This document shows, piece by piece, positions 49,680 to 57,834 of a stretch of 64,000 nucleotides of DNA. Where the stretch lies: NCBI GenBank assembly GCA_964514105.1, contig CAZEPJ010000002.1, positions 1 to 64,000 of the forward strand. The letters run 5' to 3'. A program made the position numbers and the translations under genes. Source of the DNA: CAZEPJ01 sp964514105. GTDB taxonomy: Bacteria; Desulfobacterota; Desulfocorpusculales; Desulfocorpusculum. Within the stretch, counting starts at the first letter, position 1; the number at the start of each line of letters is the position of its first letter. Under the pieces are notes generated by a model. It was not told where the DNA came from and searched no databases. It was given only the letters and a program-made list of their open reading frames with translations.

Positions 49680-51092
49680 TCACGAGGACCGGATGATCTC
49701 CATCCTTCGCTTCACCTCTTCCCCCTGGGGAGAGGACTCTCCATATCGCTTGAGGGCTTCCTTGAGGTGCTTGAGGGCATCATCGGCCCGATCCAGCTTC
49801 TCGTAGTAGCTCGCCATCTCCTCGTGGAAGCCGCCTTCGTCCTTGGCCTCCTTCCGAACCCTGGCGCGGAACTCATGGACCTGGATGAGGCTGGAATCCA
49901 GAGCCAGGGCCTTGTCGAAAAAGGCCATGGCCGGATCCGGCTGGCGTCTCTGAAGGAGCATCTCCCCCCAGCTCACCAGCACGGGGGCGTGGTTGGGGCG
50001 AAGGGCCAGGGCCCTTTGGAAAAGGGCCTCCGCCTCTTCTGCCTGCCCCATGCGGCCCAGCAGGACGCCCAGGTCCGCCCAGGCCAGGGCCAGGGTCGGG
50101 TCCAGTTCGATGGTTTTGCGCAGCGCGGCCAGGGCCTCATGGGTCCACCCGAAGCGAACGTACGCGAGCCCCAGGGCGTGCCAGCGCCTGGCGTCGCCGG
50201 GCTGCTCCTCCACGCGCTGTACGAGGATGGGAAGGACCTGGGTGGGGATCCCGGTCTCGGCCCGAAGGATGGCCTGAAATCGATAGAAATCCGCCTCCTC
50301 CCGGGGGTGATCGACCACCAGCCGGTTGACCTCGATGAGCCGCTCGATCTGGCCGAGGCGCTCCGGGGCCACGGGATGGGTCAGGAGATACGGGGGGACG
50401 CGGCTGCTGGACAGGCGCTGCTCCCGGACCATGGTGTTGAAGAACGAGATCAATCCCCGGGGATCGTATCCCGCCTGATGCATGTACAGGAGCCCGTACC
50501 GGTCGGCCTCCTGCTCGAACTCCCTGGTGAAGCTCAACTGGCTCGCCGTGGCCGCCCCCAGGGCGCCTGCGGCCACGGCGGGCTCCCCCCGGGCAATGAG
50601 GATGGCGGCCAGGGCGGCCAGGCTCACCAGGGTCCCCTTGCCCATCATCTGGGCCGAGTGTCGGTGCTTGACGTGGGCCAGTTCGTGGGCGATGACGCCG
50701 GCCACCTCCGCGGGGCTCTCGGCCCGGAGGAGGAGGCCGCTGTACAGATAGATGTGCCCCCCCGGCACCGCGAAGGCGTTGAGCAGCGGGCTCTTGATCA
50801 CATGGAAGCGGAACCGGTACGACATGGGCTGGGCGGCCTCGACGATGGGCTGCCCCAGGCGCGTGACGTACTCCATGACCTCGGGCTCGTCCACCAGGGT
50901 GATCTTCTTGGCGGCCTCCTGGGCGAACTCCCGGCCCATCTCCTTCTCGCTCTTGACCGAGGGGGTGAACCACCCCTCCATGGTCCTGACCGTGGGGGCG
51001 CACCCCCAGAGGCCCGGGGCCAGGAGGATGCCCAGACCCATGGCGGCCGCCCCGGCCTTTCGTCTCAGACGGCTTCCCGGAAATGCGTTCAT
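49680..51092 (-). CDS. M48-family metalloprotease lipoprotein with TPR repeats (BepA-like)
   Basis: This 470-residue protein is a periplasmic zinc protease. A lipobox (APGLWGC, Cys31) predicts a lipoprotein. The HExxH site is His136-Glu137-His140 (IAHELAHVKHRHS), with the third ligand in EFEQEADRYGL. The C-terminal half holds TPR repeats (WHALGLAYVRFGWTHEALAA, LAWADLGVLLGRMGQAEEAE). This is the architecture of BepA/YfgC, which checks outer-membrane protein assembly. It heads the minus-strand group that includes the TPR and membrane proteins, with a promoter candidate upstream. Confidence 0.88.
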   Translation of the reverse strand: MNAFPGSRLRRKAGAAAMGLGILLAPGLWGCAPTVRTMEGWFTPSVKSEKEMGREFAQEAAKKITLVDEPEVMEYVTRLGQPIVEAAQPMSYRFRFHVIKSPLLNAFAVPGGHIYLYSGLLLRAESPAEVAGVIAHELAHVKHRHSAQMMGKGTLVSLAALAAILIARGEPAVAAGALGAATASQLSFTREFEQEADRYGLLYMHQAGYDPRGLISFFNTMVREQRLSSSRVPPYLLTHPVAPERLGQIERLIEVNRLVVDHPREEADFYRFQAILRAETGIPTQVLPILVQRVEEQPGDARRWHALGLAYVRFGWTHEALAALRKTIELDPTLALAWADLGVLLGRMGQAEEAEALFQRALALRPNHAPVLVSWGEMLLQRRQPDPAMAFFDKALALDSSLIQVHEFRARVRKEAKDEGGFHEEMASYYEKLDRADDALKHLKEALKRYGESSPQGEEVKRRMEIIRSS

Positions 51093-51120
51093 CTCTGACC
51101 TGTTGCCCTGGGTTTCCTGT

Positions 51121-51150
51121 ATCATATAGGGAAACGCCGGCGGGCATCAA
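51121..51150 (-). promoter_or_regulatory. candidate promoter of the M48 protease gene
   Basis: On the minus strand TTGATG (51150-51145) is followed after 18 bases by TATGAT (51126-51121). The same AT-rich patch also offers a weak plus-strand promoter for the CcdA gene (TTGCCC 51103-51108, 16 bases, TATAGG 51125-51130). Confidence 0.4.
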
Positions 51151-51194
51151 GGATCGCGGCCGGCGGCATACCGTGGAGGAGGGCCTGAGGGTTC

Positions 51195-51896
51195 ATGCAC
51201 GCCGAGGTCTCGTGGCTCCTGGCAGTCGGTGCAGGTCTGCTCTCCTTCTTCTCCCCGTGCATCCTGCCCCTTCTTCCCGCCTACCTCTCCTTCATCACGG
51301 GGCAGACCGTGGAGGAGATCCTGGCCAGCCGCCCTGGGCGCAGGGAACTCCTGCCTCAGATCATCCTGTTCTGCCTGGGCTTCTCCCTGATCTTCGTCAT
51401 CCTGGGGGCCACGGCCTCCGCCCTGGGGCAGATGGCGGCCCGGCACCAGAGGGTTATCGAATGGGTCGGAGGCCTGGTGGTCATCGCCCTGGGTCTCCAC
51501 CAGATGGGCGCCGTGCAGTGGCGCTTCCTGCAGGTGGAAAGAAGGCTTCACCTGCGAGACCGGCCTGCCCACATCCTGGGGGCCTTCGTGGTGGGGGTGG
51601 CCTTCGCCGTGGGTTGGACCCCGTGTATCGGCCCTGTCCTGGGGGCCATCCTGGCCTATGCCGGGGCCCAGGAGACCCTCTCCCAGGGGTTCCTCCTCCT
51701 GGCCGCCTTCTCCGTAGGCCTCTCCCTGCCCTTCGTGGCGGTGGGCCTGGCCCTGGGAAGCCTCCTGCCCCGGTTCCGGGCCGCGGGGCGCTCCATGCGA
51801 TGGATCATGACGGCCAGCGGGGCCCTGCTCATCCTCATGGGCCTCCTGTTGATCACCGACCAGATGCGCGTCGTGTACCGCTGGGTCCCTGCCTGA
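51195..51896 (+). CDS. ccdA: CcdA-family cytochrome c biogenesis / thiol transport membrane protein
   Basis: This 233-residue protein has six transmembrane segments and passes reducing equivalents from cytoplasmic thioredoxin to periplasmic thiols. The two redox cysteines are in FFSPCILPLLPAYLSF near residue 22 and in GWTPCIGPVLG near 140. This is the short CcdA form without the flanking DsbD domains. It diverges from the M48 gene. No cytochrome c maturation gene is next to it, so its partner thiol protein is unknown. Confidence 0.9.
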   Translation: MHAEVSWLLAVGAGLLSFFSPCILPLLPAYLSFITGQTVEEILASRPGRRELLPQIILFCLGFSLIFVILGATASALGQMAARHQRVIEWVGGLVVIALGLHQMGAVQWRFLQVERRLHLRDRPAHILGAFVVGVAFAVGWTPCIGPVLGAILAYAGAQETLSQGFLLLAAFSVGLSLPFVAVGLALGSLLPRFRAAGRSMRWIMTASGALLILMGLLLITDQMRVVYRWVPA

Positions 51897-51921
51897 GGCG
51901 CGGCGGGCCCTCACCCCCCTG

Positions 51922-52542
51922 TCACCCCTCGGTCCCGGCGCGGCGGGACCAGCGGGCGCGGACGAACCACACGGCGGCCGCGAGCAGCACGGCGGCCACC
52001 ACCAGGTCCACCTGATGGGAGTATTGCTGGACCAGATGCCAGTGCTCCCGAAGCTTCATGCCGCAGACCAGGAGAAACCCGTTCCAAAGGGTGGCGCCCA
52101 GGAGGGTGGCCAGGGAGAAGGGGACAAGGGGCATGGCCCCCATGCCGGCGGGGATGGAGATCAGGTGCCGGACCACCGGGATGAAGCGGCTGGCGAACAG
52201 GGCCAGGGTGCCGCGGCGCCGGCCGAAGAAACGCTCGGTCAACTCCAGGTCGTGGCGGTTCAGGAGCAGATACCTGCCGAAGCGCAGCACCAGCGGCTTT
52301 CCGCCGTAGCGCCCCAAGGCGTACGATGCCAGGGAACCCGCCATGGATCCCGCACTGGTGGCCAGGACGGCGAGCCGGATGTCCCACTTGCCGTCGGCCA
52401 CCAGGAATCCCACGAACGGCATCACCGCCTCGCTGGGCACCGGGGCGATCATGCTCTCCAGGGCCATGAGGAACGCGGCCCCCGCGTACCCGGTGCTCTC
52501 CAGGCACCCCACGGCCAACTCGGAAATCATCTCGGTGATCAA
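51922..52542 (-). CDS. DedA-family inner-membrane protein
   Basis: This 206-residue protein has the DedA/SNARE-associated domain: LESMIAPVPSEAVMPFVGFL, GSMAGSLASYALGRYGGK and FFGRRRGTLALFASRFIPVV. DedA proteins are undecaprenyl-phosphate or lipid translocases. The frame begins at a TTG with AGGGG about eight bases upstream. An ATG four codons later has no good ribosome site, so the exact start is open. It converges with ccdA and lies 75 bases past the start of nothing else on its strand, downstream of the kor genes. Confidence 0.87.
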   Translation of the reverse strand: MITEMISELAVGCLESTGYAGAAFLMALESMIAPVPSEAVMPFVGFLVADGKWDIRLAVLATSAGSMAGSLASYALGRYGGKPLVLRFGRYLLLNRHDLELTERFFGRRRGTLALFASRFIPVVRHLISIPAGMGAMPLVPFSLATLLGATLWNGFLLVCGMKLREHWHLVQQYSHQVDLVVAAVLLAAAVWFVRARWSRRAGTEG

Positions 52543-52617
52543 CTGGCTGTACCCCTGTGCGGTGATGGATGGTGGGGAATGCGCGGCAAGGGCAGCGTGC
52601 CGGATGGGGCGTGTGCC

Positions 52618-53196
52618 TCAATCCTCCGGCGACGGGAGCTTCTCGTACACGATCTGCCCGTGCGCCTTGCGGGCGGCCTCGTGGCCCGCGGCCACGGCGA
52701 GCAGGAAGCTCTTTTCCAGGCCCTGGGGGGCCCGCTCCCGCACCGCCGCCTCCACCGAGGCGAGATCCACCACGGGAGACAGGGCCGCCACCGCCCCGAG
52801 GGCGACCATGTTGGCCATCTGGGAGCGACCCGTGGCCTCCACCGCCAGCCGCGTGAGGGGGACGATGGCCACCCACCCCTCGGGCCGCTGGTCCACCAAC
52901 TGGGGATCCAGCACGACGATGCCTCGCGGCTTCATCAGGGCGACCCCCTCGTCGCATCCCTGTTGGGTGAACGGGATCAGGAGATCCAGGCCCATGGGCT
53001 TGGGGTAGTCGATCTCGGCGTCGCTCAGTACCAGCTCGGCGTCGCTGTTTCCCCCCCGCACCTGCGGACCGTAGCTGACGGTCTGCACCACGTGCAGCCC
53101 CCCCTTGAGCCCCGCGGCCTCGGCCAGGATGATCCCTGCCAGGACCACGCCCTGCCCCCCCGAGCCGCTGAATCTCACTTCGTACCGTGTGGCCAT
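52618..53196 (-). CDS. korC: 2-oxoglutarate:ferredoxin oxidoreductase gamma subunit
   Basis: This 192-residue gamma subunit begins YEVRFSGSGGQGVVLAGIIL and has QTVSYGPQVRGGNSDAELV and QMANMVALGAVA. The chosen ATG has GGGAG eight bases upstream. It closes the delta-alpha-beta-gamma operon, 40 bases after the beta subunit. The YGPQVRGG loop is the form seen in Kor-type enzymes, compared with YGAEMRGG in the Vor-type set at 42717. Confidence 0.88.
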   Translation of the reverse strand: MATRYEVRFSGSGGQGVVLAGIILAEAAGLKGGLHVVQTVSYGPQVRGGNSDAELVLSDAEIDYPKPMGLDLLIPFTQQGCDEGVALMKPRGIVVLDPQLVDQRPEGWVAIVPLTRLAVEATGRSQMANMVALGAVAALSPVVDLASVEAAVRERAPQGLEKSFLLAVAAGHEAARKAHGQIVYEKLPSPED

Positions 53197-53236
53197 CTGC
53201 CGCTCTCCCATCCCGAGCCCACCATGCGGCCCTCCC

Positions 53237-54124
53237 TCAGTAGATCTGATGCGACTCGAGCATCTTGGAGATCTCCTGGGGGTCCAGGCGATACGGAACG
53301 GCCTGTTCCGCCCGGGCGCGGACCAGGGCGTACTCGCTCTGATAGTCGGGGAACTCCCGATCCACCAGCACCCCGATGCGGAACTTGCCCTGCAGTTCCT
53401 CGGGCGTCAGCCTCCGGGCCCGTTCCACGGGCACGGCATGCTCCTCCATCCACTTCATGCTCTCCACGGGCCCGCCCAGGAGATTGAGCTTCCCGAAGTG
53501 GGTCGGGCAGTGGGTGATCGTCTCCACCACCGCGAAGCCCGTCTTGCGCATGGCCTTCTCGATGAGGCGATCCAGAAGGTTCACATGATAGACGGTGCCC
53601 CGAGCCACGAAGCCGGCCCCTGCGGCCTCCACCAGCCGCGAGATGTTGAAGGCGTGCTCGGCCTGGCCGAAGGGCGCCGTGCTCGCCCGCAGGCCGTGGG
53701 GCGTGGTGGGCGAGGCCTGCCCCCCCGTCATGCCGTAGATGCTGTTGTTCATGACGATGGCCGTCAGGTCCACGTTGCGCCGCGCGGCATGGATGAGGTG
53801 GTTGCCGCCGATGGCCGTGGCGTCCCCGTCTCCCATGATGACGATGACCTTGAGGTCGGGTCTGGCCAGTTTGATGCCCGTGGCGAAGGTCAGGGCCCGG
53901 CCGTGGGTGGTGTGCAGGGTGTTGAAGTCCACGTACACCGGGAGGCGCCCTGCGCAGCCGATGCCGGAGACAAGGACCACCTCGTCCTTGGTGCAGCCGA
54001 GTTTGTGGATGGTCCGGATCAGCGAGCCCAGCAGGATCCCGTTTCCGCATCCCGGGCACCAGACGTGGGGGAACTTCTTGTCATGGCGGAGATACTGGTA
54101 AATCAGGCGCCGCTCGTTCTTCAT
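53237..54124 (-). CDS. korB: 2-oxoglutarate:ferredoxin oxidoreductase beta subunit (TPP-binding)
   Basis: This 295-residue subunit has FPHVWCPGCGNGILLGSLIR, the metal-TPP motif MGDGDATAIGGNHLIH, and NNSIYGMTGGQASPTTP. The late segment VETITHCPTHFGKLNL is typical of KorB. It overlaps the alpha subunit by ATGA. It holds the site where 2-oxoglutarate is decarboxylated before CoA release of succinyl-CoA. Confidence 0.92.
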   Translation of the reverse strand: MKNERRLIYQYLRHDKKFPHVWCPGCGNGILLGSLIRTIHKLGCTKDEVVLVSGIGCAGRLPVYVDFNTLHTTHGRALTFATGIKLARPDLKVIVIMGDGDATAIGGNHLIHAARRNVDLTAIVMNNSIYGMTGGQASPTTPHGLRASTAPFGQAEHAFNISRLVEAAGAGFVARGTVYHVNLLDRLIEKAMRKTGFAVVETITHCPTHFGKLNLLGGPVESMKWMEEHAVPVERARRLTPEELQGKFRIGVLVDREFPDYQSEYALVRARAEQAVPYRLDPQEISKMLESHQIY

Positions 54125-55272
54125 CCCCTCCCCCTGTCCAGGGCCTCCAGGATCTCCCCGGGCCGGATGAGCCTTCCCAGGGCCCGGTTCACGGTCAGGA
54201 CCCGGGCCCGCCCCTGCACCACGCGCTTGACCTCCCGGGAGATCTGCCCCAGGTTCATCTCCGGCACCACCAGCAGCTTGCAGCGCTCCAGGGCCGACTC
54301 CACGGCCCGTCGGCAAAAGGGCCAGAGCGTGACGAGCCGCACGAGCCCCACCTTGCGCCCCGCTTCCCGGGCCATGATCACTGCCCGCTTGGCCGAGCGG
54401 GCCACGGAGCCGTACGCGACGATGGCGGCCTCGGCGTCATCCAGGGCAAACGTATCCCAGGTCTGGATGTCTTCCAGATGGGTCCAGATCTTGCGGAAGA
54501 GGCGCCTCATGAAGGGCTCGATCTCGTCCTCCCGGAGCGTGGGGAACCCCTTGACGTCGTGCAGCAGGCCGGTGACGTGGTAGCGGTATCCCTCCCCGAA
54601 GGCGGCCATGCTCGGCACGCCGAAGGGCGTGTCCTCGTACGGGATGTACCACTCGGGGGGGACCCCGGGTTTGACCCGGTCGAAGACATCCACGGCATCG
54701 CCCTCGGGAAGCAAGACGTTCTCGCGCATGTGCCCCACGACCTCGTCGGCCAGCAGGATCACGGGGGTCCGGTACTTCTCGGACAGGTTGAAGGCCCGGA
54801 CTGTGAGCTCGAAGCATTCCCTCACGCTCCACGGCGACAGGGCAATGATGGGGTGGTCTCCGTGGGTGCCCCACCGGGCCTGCTGCACGTCGCCCTGGGC
54901 CGGAAGGGTGGGAAGGCCCGTGCTGGGCCCCCCTCGCATGACGTTGACGATGACGCAGGGGACCTCGGCCATGCAGGCAAACCCGATGTGCTCCTGCATG
55001 AGGGAGAAGCCGGGGCCGCTGGTGGCGGTCATGGCCTTCACGCCGGCCAGGGACGCCCCGATGACCGCGCCCAGGCTGGCGATCTCGTCCTCCATCTGGA
55101 TGAAGGTCCCTCCCACGGCCGGCAGCCGGTGGGCCAGGACCTCGGCGATCTCCGATGAGGGCGTGATGGGGTACCCGCCGTAAAACCGGCATCCGGCGGC
55201 CACGGCCCCCTCTGCGCATGCCTCGTTCCCCTGGATGAGTCGGGCCCCTGAACCCCCGCTCGCCCTACCCAT
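54121..55272 (-). CDS. korA: 2-oxoglutarate:ferredoxin oxidoreductase alpha subunit
   Basis: This 383-residue subunit has GNEACAEGAVAAGCRFYGGY, PGFSLMQEHIGFACMAEVP and the KorA-like PEWYIPYEDTPFGVPSM followed by YHVTGLLHDVKGFPT. A C-terminal VPEMNLGQISREVKRVVQ is also typical. It overlaps the ferredoxin gene by eight bases and the beta subunit by four. Succinyl-CoA formed here feeds the same pool as the methylmalonyl-CoA route encoded at 28-40 kb. Confidence 0.92.
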   Translation of the reverse strand: MGRASGGSGARLIQGNEACAEGAVAAGCRFYGGYPITPSSEIAEVLAHRLPAVGGTFIQMEDEIASLGAVIGASLAGVKAMTATSGPGFSLMQEHIGFACMAEVPCVIVNVMRGGPSTGLPTLPAQGDVQQARWGTHGDHPIIALSPWSVRECFELTVRAFNLSEKYRTPVILLADEVVGHMRENVLLPEGDAVDVFDRVKPGVPPEWYIPYEDTPFGVPSMAAFGEGYRYHVTGLLHDVKGFPTLREDEIEPFMRRLFRKIWTHLEDIQTWDTFALDDAEAAIVAYGSVARSAKRAVIMAREAGRKVGLVRLVTLWPFCRRAVESALERCKLLVVPEMNLGQISREVKRVVQGRARVLTVNRALGRLIRPGEILEALDRGRG

Positions 55273-55534
55273 GTTCCTTCTCCTCCTCCACGACCTCGAT
55301 GGCGAAGTCCGGACAGCGCAGCTCGCACAGGCGACAGGCCACGCAGGCCTTGGCATCCCGCCATCTGGGTAGTCCCTGGGGACCCCTTTCCAGGGCCTTC
55401 TTGGGGCAGAAGGCCACGCAGATGCCGCAGCGCTTGCACCAGCTCCCGTACACGTTAAGGCGCTTGGCCTCGCCCCTGGACCGGCTCTCCGGCGCCCTGT
55501 CCTCACCCGTGCTCCCCTGGCTCTTCCCCCGCAT
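55265..55534 (-). CDS. korD: 2-oxoglutarate:ferredoxin oxidoreductase delta subunit (2[4Fe-4S] ferredoxin)
   Basis: This 89-residue protein has two [4Fe-4S] motifs, CKRCGICVAFCPKKAL and CVACRLCELRCPDFAI. It is the electron-accepting delta subunit that heads the kor operon. An ATG 45 bases further upstream overlaps a TATAAA box and lacks a ribosome site. The ATG used here has GGAGGGG just before it. The mature sequence begins with a short basic linker. Confidence 0.88.
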   Translation of the reverse strand: MRGKSQGSTGEDRAPESRSRGEAKRLNVYGSWCKRCGICVAFCPKKALERGPQGLPRWRDAKACVACRLCELRCPDFAIEVVEEEKEHG

Positions 55535-55578
55535 CGCCCCTCCGCCGATCCTGGAAATCCGAGAGGAAAGGATCTTCA

Positions 55579-55607
55579 TTTATAGCACAGTTCGGCGGGG
55601 ATGGCAC
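55579..55607 (-). promoter_or_regulatory. candidate promoter of the kor operon
   Basis: On the minus strand GTGCCA (55607-55602) and TATAAA (55584-55579) are separated by 17 bases. The -10 is good and the -35 weak. Transcription would start near 55572, which favours the ferredoxin start at 55534. Confidence 0.4.
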
Positions 55608-55679
55608 CTCCCATGGGCCCCTCGGGCGCCCTGCGGCAACGTGAGCCTGGCGCCGCGGGACAGGGCCCCTTGCGGCCCC

Positions 55680-55708
55680 TTGACTTGGCCCCCGCACCGT
55701 GCCCTAAT
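55680..55708 (+). promoter_or_regulatory. candidate promoter of the molybdopterin oxidoreductase gene
   Basis: TTGACT (55680-55685) and CCTAAT (55703-55708) are separated by 17 bases. It is divergent from the kor promoter. The leader to the ATG would be about 25 bases and includes AGGGAGG. Confidence 0.45.
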
Positions 55709-55737
55709 CACGGGAGATCGGCCAGGGAGGCGCACCC

Positions 55738-57828
55738 ATGGGAGACGGGGTTTTTCGGACCCACTGCTCGCGTATGGACCACGGCGGCTGCGCGCTGCGC
55801 GTCACGGTGCAGGGGGGGCGCGTGGTCAAGATCCAGGGGGATCCCCATTCGAACATCAGCGGCGGATACGTCTGTCCCAAGGGGCTGGCCTCCGCGGAGC
55901 GACTCTACCATCCCGGGCGCCTTCTCCACCCCATGGTGCGGGCGGGCGGGCGTGGACAGGGGAGGTGGCGTCGGGCGAGCTGGCAGGAGGCGCTGGGGCT
56001 CCTGTCGGACAAGATCCTCCAAGCCGTTGACGCGGACGGGCCGCGATCCGTGCTCTTTGCCCAGGGGGCGCCCAAGGGGCTGGAGTTCTTCCTCATGCTC
56101 CGGCTGGCCAACGCCCTGGGGGCACCCAACGTGGCGGGGACCCAGAGCGTCTGCCACATGCCCCGGCAGATCGCCGGAGCCCTGACCTTCGGCTTCTGGC
56201 CCGAGGTGGACTACGACCATCCCCCGGCCTGCATCGTGCTCTGGGGCAGCAACCTGGACCATACCAATGAGGAGGCCGTCATCTCCTCGCGGCTCCGGCG
56301 GGCCCTGGACCGCGGCAGCCGTCTCGTGGTGGTGGACCCCCGGCCCACGCGGATGGCCAGGCGGGCAGACCTCTGGCTCCGACTGAGGCCGGGAACGGAT
56401 GGGGCCCTGGCCCTGGGGGTCATGAAGGCCCTGGTGGACGCGGGGCTCCACGACGGGCAGTTCGCGCAGCGCTGGGGCGTGGGTTTCCCGGAGCTCCTGG
56501 CCCGGCTGCGGGAGTGCCCCATGGAGCGGGTGGCGCAGGTCACCTGGGTTCCCCCCGAGGCCATCCGGGAGGCGGCAGCCCTACTGGGCCGCCTTCGCCC
56601 TTCGGCCATCCAGCTGGGCAACGCCCTCGAGCACACGGTCCTTTCGTATCAGAGCTGCCGAAACGTCATGTGCCTCATGGCGCTGACCGGCAGCCTGGAG
56701 GAGCCCGGGGGGAACTTCCGGGCCGGAACGCCCCCGGTCCTGGGGCTTGGGGATTTCGTGCTCCCCCGGCGGATCTCCGATCGGCGGGAGAAGATGATCA
56801 GCGGGCGCTGGGACCTGCACCCCATGTTGACCACGGTCCCCGGGCAGATGGCCACGCGGGCCCTTCTGGAGGACGATCCCTACGCCGTGCGGGTGGCCTA
56901 CCTGCAGGGGACCAACCCCCTGGTGAGCTATCCGGACGCCTCGCGGGTCAAGGACGCCCTGGAACGGGTGCCGTTCCTGGCCGTGGCCGACCTGTTCATG
57001 ACCCCCACGGCCGCCCTGGCCGACCTCGTGCTCCCGGCGGCCACCAACTTCGAGTTCGACGATCTGGGCAACTACGGCATGCCCCACGGCTTTGTCCTGG
57101 CCCGCCCCAAGCTGGTGGATCCCCAGGGCGAGGCTTGGTCGGACCTGCGCATCCTCAACGAGCTGGGAAAGGCCCTGGGGCTGGGGGCGTTCTTCTGGGA
57201 GGACGAGGCCCGGATGCTGGAGGCGGTCCTGGCCCCCTCGGGCCTGGATTACGCGGCCTTCCGGGAAAGGGGCGTCCTGGCGGCCGACGTGTCCTACCGC
57301 TCCTATGAGCGGGGCGGGTTCCGGACCCCGTCGGGAAAGGTGGAGTTCCGAAGCGAGTTCCTGGCCCGGCGAGGGCTCGACCCCCTGCCCGGTCTCCAGG
57401 AGCCGTCCGAGGCCGCGGGAGAACTCACCGCCGAGTTTCCCTGCCTACTGACCAGCGGCAAGGACCCGGTCTTCTTCCACTCGGCCTACCGGCAGCTGGC
57501 CTCCCTCCGGAAGATATCCCCGGAGCCCGTGGCCGAGATGGCCCCCGAGACGGCCCGGAGCCTCGGGGTATCCGACGGGGACTGGGTTCGCATCCGGACG
57601 GGCCGGGGGGCCATTCGCCAGCGGGTCCGGGTGCTGGACGGCCTGGATCCGCGGGTGGTCTGCGCGGCCTACGGCTGGTGGTTCCCGGAGCAGGGGGAAG
57701 GCGAGCTCATGGGTTGGCGAGAGGCCAACCTCAACCTGCTCACCAGCATGGCGCCGCCGTACAACCCCCTGCTGGGGACGGTGAACCTCCGGGCCATCCC
57801 GTGCGCACTGGAGCGGGAGGCCGGCTGA
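55738..57828 (+). CDS. molybdopterin oxidoreductase (DMSO reductase superfamily), cytoplasmic, unknown substrate
   Basis: This 696-residue protein is a Mo/W-bis-PGD enzyme. Family segments are VVKIQGDPHSNISGGYVCPKG, the Cys139 metal-ligand site (TQSVCHMPRQ), VLWGSNLDHTNEE and the C-terminal molydopterin-dinucleotide-binding domain (FPCLLTSGKDPVFFHSAYRQ). The N-terminal cluster motif is odd: Cys10, then Asp14 in place of the second cysteine, then Cys18 and Cys46. There is no Tat signal and no electron-transfer subunit next to it. It resembles acetylene-hydratase/thiosulfate-reductase-like catalytic subunits, but the reaction cannot be assigned. A strong AGGGAGG precedes the ATG. Confidence 0.85.
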   Translation: MGDGVFRTHCSRMDHGGCALRVTVQGGRVVKIQGDPHSNISGGYVCPKGLASAERLYHPGRLLHPMVRAGGRGQGRWRRASWQEALGLLSDKILQAVDADGPRSVLFAQGAPKGLEFFLMLRLANALGAPNVAGTQSVCHMPRQIAGALTFGFWPEVDYDHPPACIVLWGSNLDHTNEEAVISSRLRRALDRGSRLVVVDPRPTRMARRADLWLRLRPGTDGALALGVMKALVDAGLHDGQFAQRWGVGFPELLARLRECPMERVAQVTWVPPEAIREAAALLGRLRPSAIQLGNALEHTVLSYQSCRNVMCLMALTGSLEEPGGNFRAGTPPVLGLGDFVLPRRISDRREKMISGRWDLHPMLTTVPGQMATRALLEDDPYAVRVAYLQGTNPLVSYPDASRVKDALERVPFLAVADLFMTPTAALADLVLPAATNFEFDDLGNYGMPHGFVLARPKLVDPQGEAWSDLRILNELGKALGLGAFFWEDEARMLEAVLAPSGLDYAAFRERGVLAADVSYRSYERGGFRTPSGKVEFRSEFLARRGLDPLPGLQEPSEAAGELTAEFPCLLTSGKDPVFFHSAYRQLASLRKISPEPVAEMAPETARSLGVSDGDWVRIRTGRGAIRQRVRVLDGLDPRVVCAAYGWWFPEQGEGELMGWREANLNLLTSMAPPYNPLLGTVNLRAIPCALEREAG

Positions 57829-57834
57829 GACGGC

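Noticed and set aside
55535..55579. Longer korD start at 55579
   Set aside because: That ATG overlaps the TATAAA box and lacks a ribosome site; the downstream ATG has GGAGGGG.
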